From NCBI RefSeq assembly GCF_006517255.1, contig NZ_CP041185.1, positions 2,604,001-2,668,000 on the forward strand: a DNA stretch of 64,000 nt, written 5' to 3'. Position 1 is the first letter of the stretch; every line of letters starts with the position of its first letter. Origin of the DNA: Janthinobacterium tructae (GTDB taxonomy: Bacteria > Pseudomonadota > Gammaproteobacteria > Burkholderiales > Burkholderiaceae_D). Of this stretch, positions 1 to 10,151 are shown piece by piece. The position numbers and the translations under genes were made by a program. The notes beneath the pieces were generated by a model. The model was not told the origin of the DNA. It worked only from the letters and a program-made list of their open reading frames with translations, and did no database searches.

Positions 1-291
1 AACGGATTTAATTATCAATGAGGCAATAAAATGAGGACAGCAACAGCGGCGGCACACCAGCAAAGTCGAACAGGAATCTGGCGGGCGGTGGCCAAAACGG
101 CACGGCGGAAAAGGTGGATTGAGTGAATACTGTAGCAGGGTAATCCGTTTTTTGCTGAAGCGTCGATCATGTGCGCAACACTTCCCTGCACGGCCACGCC
201 ACCGCCATGAATATTTACTAATGGTATCGAAAAGACATGCGGAGGCAGACGCGCTACTATCCTGTCCACGGCGTGGTGAAGCGGGGGCGCG
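1..291. other. Left-edge region without a convincing gene
   Basis: The first 291 bases precede the KaiC-like gene and carry no convincing coding sequence. The only forward candidate is a 31-codon ORF at 31-126 (start context GAGG then ATG, basic C-terminus KTARRKRWIE), which could be chance. The stretch at 1-35 is AT-rich relative to the rest and may hold a promoter. A long reverse-strand frame crossing this region is antisense to the KaiC-like gene and was not accepted. Confidence 0.4.
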
Positions 292-1827
292 ATGATGACA
301 GCACAGGCGCAAGGGCAGGTGCAAGGAGCGCAAGGAACGGTGCAACACGGGGGCGCGAGCGGCCTGGACGCGCCGCCGCTGCTGTCGACGGGTGTTCCCG
401 GCCTCGACACCGTACTCACGGGCGGCTTGCTGGCCGAGCGCCTGTACCTGGTCGAAGGCGTGCCCGGCACAGGCAAGACCACCCTGGCGCTGCAATTTCT
501 GGCCGAAGGGGCGCGCAATGGCTTACCCGTGCTGTATCTCGCCCTGGCCGAGTCCGAGATCGAGCTGCGCGGCGCGGCGCTGTCGCACGGCTGGGACCTG
601 GCCGGCATCGCCATCGAAGAGGTGGCACCCAGCGACGACATGCTCGACCCCGAGCGCCAGTACACCATCTTCCATCCGTCCGAAATCGAGCTGGCCTCGA
701 CCAACCAGCGCATCCTGGCCGCCATCGACAAGCACCGGCCGGCGCGCCTGGTGCTCGATTCGCTGTCCGAACTGCAGCTACTGGCGGAAAACCCCCTGCG
801 CTACCGGCGCCAGGTGCTGGCGTTGAAGCGCTACCTGGCCAGCCGGCACTGCACTACCCTGCTGATCGACGACCGTTCCGCGCTCGACGACGGCTTGCAG
901 GTGCGTAGCGTGGCCCATTGCGTCATTTCGCTGGAGCTGCAAAATCAGGCGTATGGCAATGACCGGCGCCGCGTGCGGGTGGTGAAATACCGGGGTGTAC
1001 CGTTTCGCAGCGGCACGCACGACTACAAGATCGCCCGTGCCGGCCTGGTCGTCTATCCGCGCCTGGTGGCGGCCGACACGCGGCGCGATGGCGACCATCG
1101 GCGCCTGTCGAGCGGCGTGCCCGAACTCGACGCCATGACAGGCGGCGGCCTGGAAGAAGGCATGAGCACCCTCATTTCCGGCCCCGCCGGCAGCGGCAAG
1201 TCCACCCTGGCGGCGCAATTCGTGCACGCGGCCACGGCCCGCGGCGAACCGTGCGCCATGTTCCTGTTCGAAGAAGCGCGCAGCAAGCTGCTGAACCGGG
1301 CCGACAACGTGGGCATGCACCTGCAGGCGGCGCTCGATACAGGCTTGCTGAGCGCACAGCAGATCGATCCGGCCGAGCTGACACCGGGAGAATTTGCCCA
1401 GGCCGTGGTCGACGCGGCGGAACAGGGCGCCCGCGTGATCGTCATCGATAGCCTGAACGGCTACATGCATGCGGTGCCCGACGAACGCTTCCAGAGCACC
1501 TACCTGCATGAACTGCTCAATTATCTGGGCCAGCGCGGCGTGTCCACCCTGCTGGTCGGCGTGCAGCAAAACATGCTGGGCACCGCGATGACCACATCGG
1601 CCGACGCCAGCTACCTGGCCGACGGCGTCATCATGCTGCGCTATTACGAAACGGAAGGCGAGGTGCGGCAAGCCATTTCCGTCTTCAAAAAACGCGGCAG
1701 CGCGCACGAACGCAGCATCCGCCGCTTCGAAATCAGCGCGCAGGGCATCCGCATCGGCCCGGCCCTGGCCGGCTTTCACGGCATCCTGTCGGGCTTGCCC
1801 ACCATCGGCGGCACGCCCTTGCCCTAG
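292..1827 (+). CDS. KaiC-like RecA-superfamily ATPase, two KaiC domains
   Basis: A 511-residue protein with tandem KaiC/RecA-type P-loop domains. The first has Walker A GVPGTGKT (residues 56-63) and Walker B-like RLVLDSLSE (about 152-160). The second has Walker A GPAGSGKS (297-304) and Walker B VIVIDSLNGY. Orphan KaiC-like ATPases in non-cyanobacteria are not clock proteins; they usually act with histidine kinases in stress or redox signalling. The gene ends 8 bases before a hybrid histidine kinase, a recurrent pairing that suggests a shared operon. The N-terminus (residues 1-25) is Gln/Gly-rich and unconserved-looking. ATGATG gives two adjacent possible starts; the first is used. Family is clear, biological role is inferred. 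Confidence 0.9.
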   Translation: MMTAQAQGQVQGAQGTVQHGGASGLDAPPLLSTGVPGLDTVLTGGLLAERLYLVEGVPGTGKTTLALQFLAEGARNGLPVLYLALAESEIELRGAALSHGWDLAGIAIEEVAPSDDMLDPERQYTIFHPSEIELASTNQRILAAIDKHRPARLVLDSLSELQLLAENPLRYRRQVLALKRYLASRHCTTLLIDDRSALDDGLQVRSVAHCVISLELQNQAYGNDRRRVRVVKYRGVPFRSGTHDYKIARAGLVVYPRLVAADTRRDGDHRRLSSGVPELDAMTGGGLEEGMSTLISGPAGSGKSTLAAQFVHAATARGEPCAMFLFEEARSKLLNRADNVGMHLQAALDTGLLSAQQIDPAELTPGEFAQAVVDAAEQGARVIVIDSLNGYMHAVPDERFQSTYLHELLNYLGQRGVSTLLVGVQQNMLGTAMTTSADASYLADGVIMLRYYETEGEVRQAISVFKKRGSAHERSIRRFEISAQGIRIGPALAGFHGILSGLPTIGGTPLP

Positions 1828-1835
1828 GAATCGCC

Positions 1836-3365
1836 ATGGAGCTGCGCATCCTGATCTACGCGCCTGCCGGCCAGGATGCCGCCCTGGCCGGCACCGTATT
1901 GGCGGGCAGCGCCATCGCCAGCCATGCCTGCCGCTCGCCCGGCGAACTGGCCGAGCAGCTGGCGCTGGGCGCCGGTGGCGTGCTGACGGTGGACGAAGCG
2001 CTGCATGCGGGCGTGTATTGCGTGCTCGACGCCTATGCCAGGCAGCAGCCGGACTGGTCCGACTTGCCCATCATCCTGCTGACGCACGCGGGGCTCGATT
2101 CCCTGCCCTTGCGGCAAGCCATTGCCACCCTGGGCAATCTGACCCTGCTGGAACGCCCCGTGCACGTACTGACCCTGATCACGTCGGCGCACGCCATGCT
2201 GCGCGCGCGCCAGCGCCAGTACCAGGTGCGCGAGACGCAGCGGCGCAAAGATGAATTCCTTGCCAGCCTAGGACATGAACTGCGCAACCCGCTGGCGCCC
2301 ATCAAGTCCTCCGTGGCCCTGCTCAAGCACCTGTTCCCTGCATCCGAGCAGGTCGGCAAGGTGAGCGACGTGATCGAGCGCCAGGTGACGCACCTGACGC
2401 GGCTGGTGGATGACTTGCTCGACGTGGCGCGCATCACCCGCGGCAAGGTGTTGCTGCAGCGCAAGGATTTTGAGCTACAGCAAGTGCTCGACCATGTGAG
2501 CGAACTGTGCCAGCCTGCGGCCAGCCGCCGGCACATCCGCATCACCCGCGATCTGCCGCCGCATGCCGTGACCTTGCACGCCGACTACGCCAGGGTGGTG
2601 CAAATCTTTGCCAACATCGTGTCGAATGCCGTGAAGTTCACGCCGGATGGCGGCCACATCCACATCACGGCACGCCAGACGCAGGGCCAGTTGCAGGTGG
2701 TCATCGAAGACAATGGCATCGGTATCGAGCCGGATGCCATCGCGCGCATCTTTTCCATGTTCGAACAGGGACGCACGGTGGCGGGCGAAATGACCAGCGG
2801 CCTGGGCATTGGCCTGAGCCTGGCGCGCCAATTTGCCGAGCTGCACGGTGGCGGCATCGACGCCTGCAGCGACGGCCCTGGGCGCGGCAGCCGCTTCATC
2901 GTCACCTTGCCGGCCAGCGCAGGCGACACCCCGGCCGCCACCGGCAGCGACACGCCCGCCGACGCGCACCAGCCGCTGCAAGTGCTGGTGGTGGACGACA
3001 ACCGCGACGCGGCCGATACCTTGCAAAGCCTGTTCCAGCTGGAGGGCTATGCCGCCAAGGTCGCGTATGGCGGCGCGCAGGCGCTGGCAGCGGTCGACAT
3101 GGCCTGGCCGCAACTGGTCGTGATGGATCTGGGCATGCCGGACATGGATGGTTACGCAGCGGCGCGCCAGATCCGCCAGCGCGCGCAAGGGCGCGACGTG
3201 CTGCTGATCGCCCTGACGGGCTGGGGCCAGGACGAAGCGCGCGCACGGACGGAGCAGGCCGGCTTCGACCATCACCTGACGAAGCCGGTGGATTTCGCCG
3301 CCATCGCCGCCCTGCTGCATGCGCACCTGGCGCAGCGCGCGGGAGCCGCTACGCGAGAGGAATGA
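1836..3365 (+). CDS. Hybrid sensor histidine kinase/response regulator
   Basis: A 509-residue cytoplasmic hybrid kinase. Residues 1-120 look like a degenerate receiver-like domain without a clear phospho-acceptor. A coiled linker follows, then HisKA with SLGHELRNP (phospho-acceptor His147), a HATPase_c domain (EDNGIGIE around 291, GLGIGLSLA around 322) and a C-terminal receiver (VVDDNRD near 385, phospho-acceptor Asp431 in VVMDLGMP). No transmembrane segment is visible, so it should sense an internal signal or a partner. It follows the KaiC-like ATPase by 8 bases, so that ATPase is the likeliest partner. It converges with the next gene with only 3 bases between stops. Confidence 0.92.
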   Translation: MELRILIYAPAGQDAALAGTVLAGSAIASHACRSPGELAEQLALGAGGVLTVDEALHAGVYCVLDAYARQQPDWSDLPIILLTHAGLDSLPLRQAIATLGNLTLLERPVHVLTLITSAHAMLRARQRQYQVRETQRRKDEFLASLGHELRNPLAPIKSSVALLKHLFPASEQVGKVSDVIERQVTHLTRLVDDLLDVARITRGKVLLQRKDFELQQVLDHVSELCQPAASRRHIRITRDLPPHAVTLHADYARVVQIFANIVSNAVKFTPDGGHIHITARQTQGQLQVVIEDNGIGIEPDAIARIFSMFEQGRTVAGEMTSGLGIGLSLARQFAELHGGGIDACSDGPGRGSRFIVTLPASAGDTPAATGSDTPADAHQPLQVLVVDDNRDAADTLQSLFQLEGYAAKVAYGGAQALAAVDMAWPQLVVMDLGMPDMDGYAAARQIRQRAQGRDVLLIALTGWGQDEARARTEQAGFDHHLTKPVDFAAIAALLHAHLAQRAGAATREE

Positions 3366-3368
3366 CGT

Positions 3369-5255
3369 TTATTTCCACTTGCCGCGCAATTCCTGCACCT
3401 TTTGCTGCAGCAATTCCGGCGTGGCGGCCTCGGGCGCCACGGGCATGCCCACGGCCAGCGACAGACGCGAGCGCAAGCCTGCCTTGAAGGCACGCTCGAA
3501 CAAATGGCCATTGCGGTGGCTCAACAGATGGCCCCACAAGCCGCGCAGCGCCAGCGGAATCACGGGCACCTTGCTGCGTTCGACGATCTTGGCGATGCCG
3601 CCCTTGAATTCGCTGATCTGGCCCGTGCGCGTCAGCTTGCCTTCAGGGAAGATGCACACCAGTTCCCCCTGGTGCAGCGCTTGCGCAATGTCGATGAAGG
3701 CCTTTTCCATCAGGAAAGGATCTTCCTTGGCCGGCGCGATGGGAATCGCCTTGGCCGTGCGGAAGATCCAGCCCATCAGCGGCATCTTGAAGATGCGGTG
3801 GTCCATGACGAAGCGGATCGGGCGCGGGCTGGCCGCCATGATGACGATGGCGTCCACATAGCTGACGTGATTGCACACCAGCACCGCCGCCCCTTCCGTG
3901 GGGATGCGCTCGCCATCGACGACTTTGACGCGGTGCACGGTCTGGATGAGCATCCACGCCAGGAAGCGCATGAGGAATTCCGGCACCAGCGAGAAGATGT
4001 AGGCCGCCACCAGCGCGTTCAGGATGGCCGTGATGAGGAACAGCTGCGGGATCGTAAACCCTTGGCCCAGCAGCACGATGGCCACGCCGGCCGCCGCCAC
4101 CATGAACAGGGCATTCAAGATATTCATGCCCGCGATCGTGCGTGAAATGTGCTTCGGGTCGCAGCGCGTCTGGATCAGGGCGAACAGGGGCACGATGAAG
4201 AAGCCGCCAAACACGCCGATCATGACGATGTCGAGCAAAATGCGCGGCACGCCCGCCTGGCCCACGAAAGCCAGCGCGTCGACCACTTGCGTATTCGCAT
4301 AGGCATTGCTGGCGAAATACAGGTCGATGCCGAACAGCGACAGGCCGATGGAGCCGAACGGCACCAGGCCGATCTCGATCTTGTGGCCAGACAAGCGTTC
4401 GCACAGCAAGGACCCGGTGCCGATGCCGACGGAAAACACCGTCAGCAGCAGCACGAAGACGCTGTGGTCGCCATGCAGGAAATCCTTCGAGTACACGGGG
4501 AACTGCGCCAGAATCAGGGCGCCGTAAAACCAGAACCAGGAGTTGCCCAGCATGGCCAGGAAGACGGGACGGTTCTTGCGTGAAAAATTCAGGTTGCGGA
4601 ACGATTCGGCGACAAAGTTCAGGCTCACCTTCAAGTCCGGCTCGGGCGCGGGCGTGCGCGGCACGCGGTAGCTGGCGATCAGCCCGAACACAGCCACGGC
4701 AATCGTCGCGCCGGCCACCAGCTCCACACCCAGCGGCTTGTGCACGATCAAGACGGCGCCGAGGATTTCGCCCAATAAAATGCCGACAAAGGTGCCCATC
4801 TCGATCAGGCCATTGCCGCCGACCAATTCCTCGGGTTTCAGCTGCTGCGGCAGATACGCATACTTGACGGGGCCGAACAGGGTCGAATGCACGCCCATGC
4901 CCACCACGGCCGCCACCAGCAGCCACAGGGTGTGCGTCATCCAGCCAGCGGCTGCCACGGCCATGATGGCCAGCTCCATCCATTTGACGAAACGCGCCAG
5001 GCCCGCCTTTTCAAACTTGTCGGCCAGCTGGCCCGCCGTGGCCGAAAACACGACATACGGCAGGATGAACAGGCCGGGGATCAGGTTGGTGATGGTGGAC
5101 GGGGCTAGCGTGGTCCAGCTCAGCGCGTCATAGGCGAGGATCACCATCAGCGCCGTCTTGAACAGATTGTCGTTGAAGGCGCCAAAGAACTGGGTCCAGA
5201 AGAAGGGCCCGAAACGGCGCTGCGACAATAAGGAAAACTGGCTGCTTTGACTCAT
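3369..5255 (-). CDS. MFS lysophospholipid transporter fused to PlsC acyltransferase
   Basis: A fusion of about 628 residues. The N-terminal ~430 residues form an MFS permease of the LplT type (FWTQFFGAFNDNLFKTAL near the start, about 12 hydrophobic segments). The C-terminal ~190 residues are a PlsC 1-acylglycerol-3-phosphate acyltransferase domain with the HX4D motif in NHVSYVDA (about residue 462) and FPEGKLTRTG (about 535). The known pathway is import and re-acylation of lysophospholipids at the inner membrane. Unlike full Aas-type fusions there is no acyl-ACP synthetase domain. A TTG codon at 5273 extends the frame by six residues, but the ATG at 5255 gives the usual MSQSSQF-type start. 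Divergent from the DUF2339 gene. Confidence 0.88.
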   Translation of the reverse strand: MSQSSQFSLLSQRRFGPFFWTQFFGAFNDNLFKTALMVILAYDALSWTTLAPSTITNLIPGLFILPYVVFSATAGQLADKFEKAGLARFVKWMELAIMAVAAAGWMTHTLWLLVAAVVGMGVHSTLFGPVKYAYLPQQLKPEELVGGNGLIEMGTFVGILLGEILGAVLIVHKPLGVELVAGATIAVAVFGLIASYRVPRTPAPEPDLKVSLNFVAESFRNLNFSRKNRPVFLAMLGNSWFWFYGALILAQFPVYSKDFLHGDHSVFVLLLTVFSVGIGTGSLLCERLSGHKIEIGLVPFGSIGLSLFGIDLYFASNAYANTQVVDALAFVGQAGVPRILLDIVMIGVFGGFFIVPLFALIQTRCDPKHISRTIAGMNILNALFMVAAAGVAIVLLGQGFTIPQLFLITAILNALVAAYIFSLVPEFLMRFLAWMLIQTVHRVKVVDGERIPTEGAAVLVCNHVSYVDAIVIMAASPRPIRFVMDHRIFKMPLMGWIFRTAKAIPIAPAKEDPFLMEKAFIDIAQALHQGELVCIFPEGKLTRTGQISEFKGGIAKIVERSKVPVIPLALRGLWGHLLSHRNGHLFERAFKAGLRSRLSLAVGMPVAPEAATPELLQQKVQELRGKWK

Positions 5256-5489
5256 GGCATGGGGAACTGGCAATTAAGGAATTGCTAAAATACAGCACTA
5301 TCTTGCGCACGACAATCTGAATGTCGTCATCTTGCTTGGAGTCAATACGGAAAGCGCCGCACTGCGCCATGCTGGCCCCGCACTTTACTACTTTCCCCGG
5401 CACAACAAAAATCGCCTGTTTCTTGATAATAAGGTAATGTGCGCATACATCGGGCGCCTTCGCCCTGACCATCCACGAAAGCTGCCCCC

Positions 5490-8400
5490 ATGTTTGGATT
5501 GATATCGCTGATCATATTTGGCTTGCTGATCACCGCCTTCGTACAGGTGCTGCAGTACCGCAGGAAAGTCGCCGATCTGGAGTTGCTGACGGCGCGCCTG
5601 CGCAAGGACGTCGACAGTGTGCAGGCGCGCCTGCGCGCGCTGGAAGGCCAGGCCGAAGCACCAGTTGCCGCACCCGCCGTGAAAAGTGCTGCACCGGTGC
5701 CGGTACCGGTGCCTGTTTCCGTGCCTGCACCGGCGCCGGTGCCGGTGTCGAAGGCGGCCCTGATCGAGCCGGTCGAGCTGGCAAAGGTCGCGCCGGCCGC
5801 GCCCCTGCCACCCAAGCCTGCCCCGCCCATCGCGTCGATTCCGGCCCAACCCGCCCCTGCCACCCCCAACACCCCCTCCTGGATCGCCCACCCGGATGGT
5901 CTCGTTGCCAAGGCGAAGAATTGGTTATTTACCGGCAACCTGGTTGCCAAGCTGGGCTTGCTGATCCTCTTCCTCGGCGTCAGCTTCCTGCTCAAGTATG
6001 TGTCGGCGCAGGTCACGCTGCCCATCGAGCTGCGCCTGGCCGGCATCGCGCTGGCCGACATCGCGCTGCTGGCCTGGGCCTGGCGCATCCGGCTCCAACG
6101 CCCTGGCATCAGCTTGCCGCTGCAGGGCACGGCGCTGGCGATATTGATGCTGGTGACGTTTGGCGCCTTCCGCCTGTATGAACTGATCCCGGCGGGCCTG
6201 GCGTTTGCCGTGCTGTTCGTGCTGACGGCGTTCACGTGCCTGCTGGCCGTGCTGCAAAACGCCGTCTGGCTGGCCGTCTTCGGCATCGTCGGCGGTTTTG
6301 CCGTGCCCTTGCTCGTGTCGACGGGCAGCGGCAACCATATCGGCCTGTTCAGCTATTACGCGCTGCTCAACGCGGGCGTCTTCGCCATCGCCCTGAAACG
6401 CGCCTGGCGCGTGCTGAATGTGCTGAGCTTTGGCTTCACCTTTGTCGTCGCCACCACCTGGGGCCTGCTGCGCTACACGCCCGAGCACTACCTGTCGACG
6501 CAGCTGTTTTTGATCCTCTTCGTGCTGTTCTATATCGGCATCGCGATCGCCTATTGCGCGCGCCAGGCGCCGCGCCTCAAGCATTACGTGGATGGCACCC
6601 TCGTGTTCGGCACGCCGCTGGCGGCCATGGGCCTGCAATACGGACTGGTGCGGCACTTTGAATTTGGCCTGGCGTTTTCCGCGCTGCTTGCCGGCTTGAC
6701 CTACACGGGACTGGCCGTGGCGCTTTGGCGCCGCGTTGGTTTCCGCCTGCTGGCCGAAGCCTTCCTGGCGCTGGGCATCGTCTTCGGCACGCTGGCCATC
6801 CCGTTCGCCCTCGACGGCCGCTGGACGTCGGCCGCCTGGGCGCTGGAAGGCGCGGGCATCGTCTGGGTCGGCCTGCGCCAGCGCCAGACCCTGGCCTGGG
6901 CCTTCGGCCTGCTGGTGCAGGCGGCAGCCTGGATCGCCTTCCTCGTCGCCATGCAGGAACTCGATACGGCAGGGGCCCTGCACGCCAACATCTGGCTCGG
7001 CTGCGCCCTGCTGGCCGCCGCCGCGCTGGTGATGGCCTACAATTTCCGCCGCCATGGCAGCCACCTGTATCCGGAATTCATGAGCAGCCTGTCCGTGCTC
7101 TTCCTGACGGCCGCCACGGCCTGGCTGCTAGGCGGCCTGTGGAGCGAAATCCTGCTGCGCACGGATGCCACCACGCAACTGAACCTGCTCATCGTCAGCG
7201 CCCTGGGCGTGGCCGCCCTGCTGGCGGTGCTGGCGCGGCGCGAACAATGGCATGCGCCGCGCGCCCTGCTGCTGGCCGTACAGGTACTGGCCGGCATGGT
7301 CATGCTGAGCCGCGCCAGCTGGGCCTGGGACCAGCACCCGGCCAAGCTGTTCGACGGTTCCTTCCTCAGCGCCATGCTGCTGGGCGCCGCCGCCTTTGCC
7401 AGCGCCCGTTTCCTGGCGCTGCGCGCGCGCGACGGCGACGAACTGCTGGCCCTGGTCGCACGGCCCCTGCTGGTCTGGAGCGGCTTGCTGTGGTTTGCCG
7501 CCATCCTCGTGCCCTTCACCAGCTGGCTGCTGCGCCTGACCGACGGCGACCTCGCCATGCAGCCGCATGCGGGCGAGCACTGGCTGGCGCTGTACCTGAT
7601 TGCCGTGTGCGTCACGACGCCCGTGTTCGCCATCCTGGCGCGGCGACTCGACTGGCCACAACTGCGCTGGTTCAGCGTGGCTGCCTGGCTGGGTCTGCTT
7701 GTGTGGAGCGCCAACATGCTGCTGGCGCTGTACCTGCGCGATTACCTGCCGACGGGCTTGAGCTGGCTGGCCCTGGCTGGCGCGCTGGCGGCCGGCGAAT
7801 ACCTGCTGCTGGCCTGGCCGCAAGCGGGCTGGCAACTCGACGTGCGGGCGCTGCGTTTCTTGCATACGCTGCGCACGGCTGCGCCCTGGCTGATGCTGTG
7901 GCCCGTGGGCGCCATGCATGTCAACGCCTGGCTAGCACAGCATGAAGAGCGCGTCAGCCCCGCCTGGGCCCGCTACTTGCCAGCCTGGGCCATGATGCTG
8001 GCACTGGCCTGGCTGATCCGCCGCTGCCGCGCGGGCGCCTGGCCGGTGGCGCCGATTACCGCGTGGTACCAGCGCACCCTGATACCGCTGGGCGCTCTGT
8101 GGTCGCTGCTGCTGATCGCCGTGTGGAATATTGTCGACGACGGCGCCATGGCACCGCTGCCCTATTTGCCACTGCTCAATCCGCTGGACCTGAGCACGGG
8201 CTTTGCCATCCTGCTGGCCATCGCCAGCTACCGTCTATTCCCGGCCGGCCAGATCCCGCTGGCCGCCCTGTGGCAAGCGCGCTTGCCGGCCGTGGCCGCC
8301 TGCTGCGTGTATGGCTGGTTCAACCTGATGCTGCTGCGCACGGTCTCGCACTATCTGGGTGTGCCGTACACCTTTGACGCCATGCTGGCCTCGCAGTTCG

Positions 8401-8678
8401 TGCAAGCCATGTTGTCGCTGGTGTGGAGCGTCACGGCTCTGCTGCTGATGCGCCACGCGGCCCGCCAGCAGCGGCGCCAGCAATGGAGCATGGGCGCCGT
8501 GCTGCTGGGGCTGGTCGTGCTGAAACTGTTCCTGATCGACCTGTCGAACGTGGGCGGCATCGAACGCATCGTGTCCTTTGTCGGTGTCGGCTTGCTGATG
8601 GTCTTGATCGGCTACCTGGCGCCCTTCCCCAAGGCTGCCGCGCCAGCGCCGGCCGAACCGCAACAAGGAGCCGCATGA
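5490..8678 (+). CDS. DUF2339 polytopic membrane protein
   Basis: A 1062-residue integral membrane protein. It opens with one hydrophobic helix (MFGLISLIIFGLLITAFV), then a short coiled-coil (about 25-55), then a Pro/Ala/Val-rich linker (about 58-130, repeats of VPVPV and APAPV), then more than 20 hydrophobic segments to the C-terminus. This matches the DUF2339 family, whose function is unknown. The stop overlaps the start of the DUF3999 gene (ATGA at 8675-8678), so the two are translationally coupled and probably form a complex. The linker suggests an extended segment carrying the first helix away from the membrane bundle. Confidence 0.88.
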   Translation: MFGLISLIIFGLLITAFVQVLQYRRKVADLELLTARLRKDVDSVQARLRALEGQAEAPVAAPAVKSAAPVPVPVPVSVPAPAPVPVSKAALIEPVELAKVAPAAPLPPKPAPPIASIPAQPAPATPNTPSWIAHPDGLVAKAKNWLFTGNLVAKLGLLILFLGVSFLLKYVSAQVTLPIELRLAGIALADIALLAWAWRIRLQRPGISLPLQGTALAILMLVTFGAFRLYELIPAGLAFAVLFVLTAFTCLLAVLQNAVWLAVFGIVGGFAVPLLVSTGSGNHIGLFSYYALLNAGVFAIALKRAWRVLNVLSFGFTFVVATTWGLLRYTPEHYLSTQLFLILFVLFYIGIAIAYCARQAPRLKHYVDGTLVFGTPLAAMGLQYGLVRHFEFGLAFSALLAGLTYTGLAVALWRRVGFRLLAEAFLALGIVFGTLAIPFALDGRWTSAAWALEGAGIVWVGLRQRQTLAWAFGLLVQAAAWIAFLVAMQELDTAGALHANIWLGCALLAAAALVMAYNFRRHGSHLYPEFMSSLSVLFLTAATAWLLGGLWSEILLRTDATTQLNLLIVSALGVAALLAVLARREQWHAPRALLLAVQVLAGMVMLSRASWAWDQHPAKLFDGSFLSAMLLGAAAFASARFLALRARDGDELLALVARPLLVWSGLLWFAAILVPFTSWLLRLTDGDLAMQPHAGEHWLALYLIAVCVTTPVFAILARRLDWPQLRWFSVAAWLGLLVWSANMLLALYLRDYLPTGLSWLALAGALAAGEYLLLAWPQAGWQLDVRALRFLHTLRTAAPWLMLWPVGAMHVNAWLAQHEERVSPAWARYLPAWAMMLALAWLIRRCRAGAWPVAPITAWYQRTLIPLGALWSLLLIAVWNIVDDGAMAPLPYLPLLNPLDLSTGFAILLAIASYRLFPAGQIPLAALWQARLPAVAACCVYGWFNLMLLRTVSHYLGVPYTFDAMLASQFVQAMLSLVWSVTALLLMRHAARQQRRQQWSMGAVLLGLVVLKLFLIDLSNVGGIERIVSFVGVGLLMVLIGYLAPFPKAAAPAPAEPQQGAA

Positions 8679-10129
8679 AAGCCTCATTGATCTGCTGCAG
8701 CCTGCTGCTGGCAGGTGCCGCGCTGGCCGCGCCTGGCCAGGACCGGCCACAGGACTATGCCTGGAACATGCCCATCCAGTCGCCGGCCGGCGCCGGCATC
8801 GTGCAGCTAACATTGCCCAGGGAAGTCTACCTGCACGCCAGCTCGGCCAGCCTGGCCGACCTGCGCCTGTTCGACGCCGACGGCAAGCGCCTGGCCTATG
8901 CCATCGGCGCGCCGCCCGCGCAATCGGCCACGCAGCGCACGAACATTCCCGCCCGCATTTTCCCCGTGACGGGCGCGCCGGCAACTGGCGACGGCTTGCA
9001 AGGCATCGACATCCGCACGGCCGACGATGGCCGGCTGCTGTCGGTCAGCACGCGCGCTGGCACGGCAGCGGCCACGGCGGCGCTGCAAGCGCTGATCCTC
9101 GACCTGGGCAAGCAAACGGAAGGCCAGCGCATCGCCGCCCTGCGCTTCACGCCACCGGCACGCACAGACAATTACAGTGCGCAAGTGCTGCTGGAAATGA
9201 GCGATGACCTGAAGCAATGGGATGCCATCGGCACCACCACCCTGAATTGGCTCAGCAACAGCGACACGCAGACCCTGGCCAACGACAGCATCGCCTTTGC
9301 GCCGCGCGCTTTTCGCTACGCACGCCTGAGCTGGCAAGCGGGGGAAGCGCTGGCCTTTGCGGCGATTACGGCGCAAGCCGTCAGCGAAACGGACATCGCC
9401 GCGCCGCGCGCCACCGTCGTGCTGCAAGGCACGCCCGGCAAGCCGGCGAATGAATGGCGCTATGCCACCCCTCTCGCCATTCCCGCCGACAGCATCGCCC
9501 TGCAATTGACACAGACCAATACGGTACTGCCTGTGACCCTGGGCGTGTATCGCCAGAACAACTATGTTCCCCGGCACCGGCTGCACCTGCGCCAGCAGGC
9601 CCGTCCCGCGCAAGGCGCGTATTTCGATCCCCTGCTGAGCACCACGTTTTACCGCATCGGCCTCGATGGCAAAGAGAGGATCTCGGGCGACCTGGCCATG
9701 CCCGTGACGCAAACAAACGAATGGGTGCTGCAGACATCCACGGAACAGCCGCTCTCCGCCAACAATGCACCCGCCTTGCGCCTGGGCTGGACACCCGCCA
9801 CCGTCGTCTTCCTGGCCAGCGGCAAGCCGCCCTACCAGCTGGCATTCGGCAACAGCAACGCCGCCGCCGTTGCGCAGCCGCTGGCGCAGGTGGCACCCGG
9901 CTTCAGGGCGGACGAGCTGCTGGCGCTCAAGACTGCCAGCGCCGGTCCGCTCAAACCCAACGGGGGCGTGGCGGCGCCAACCCCCGTCACAAAGGACGGG
10001 GCGCCATTGCGCCTGACCGCGCTGTGGGCCGCACTGCTGCTGGGCGTAGCCGTGCTGGGCTTTTTTGCCTGGCGCTTGCTGTCGCAGATGAAAGAGGAAC
10101 AAGGCAGTACCGACAAACACGAGCATTAG
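8675..10129 (+). CDS. DUF3999 exported, membrane-anchored protein
   Basis: 484 residues. The start at 8675 is supported by the AACAAGGAG ribosome-binding site and the ATGA overlap with DUF2339; the open frame extends further upstream but only in antisense-like sequence. It has a signal peptide (MKASLICCSLLLAGAALAAP), a large periplasmic beta-rich region and one C-terminal transmembrane helix (about 447-468, LWAALLLGVAVLGFFAW) followed by a charged cytoplasmic tail (QMKEEQGSTDKHEH). DUF3999 proteins regularly accompany DUF2339 proteins; both functions are unknown. It converges with the HTH regulator, 22 bases apart. Confidence 0.87.
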   Translation: MKASLICCSLLLAGAALAAPGQDRPQDYAWNMPIQSPAGAGIVQLTLPREVYLHASSASLADLRLFDADGKRLAYAIGAPPAQSATQRTNIPARIFPVTGAPATGDGLQGIDIRTADDGRLLSVSTRAGTAAATAALQALILDLGKQTEGQRIAALRFTPPARTDNYSAQVLLEMSDDLKQWDAIGTTTLNWLSNSDTQTLANDSIAFAPRAFRYARLSWQAGEALAFAAITAQAVSETDIAAPRATVVLQGTPGKPANEWRYATPLAIPADSIALQLTQTNTVLPVTLGVYRQNNYVPRHRLHLRQQARPAQGAYFDPLLSTTFYRIGLDGKERISGDLAMPVTQTNEWVLQTSTEQPLSANNAPALRLGWTPATVVFLASGKPPYQLAFGNSNAAAVAQPLAQVAPGFRADELLALKTASAGPLKPNGGVAAPTPVTKDGAPLRLTALWAALLLGVAVLGFFAWRLLSQMKEEQGSTDKHEH

Positions 10130-10151
10130 CCTGGCCGCGACATCGCCACCG

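Noticed and set aside
5342..7064. Reverse frames opposite DUF2339
   Set aside because: Antisense to a membrane protein with clear family features; Gly/Arg-rich translation and no start signals.
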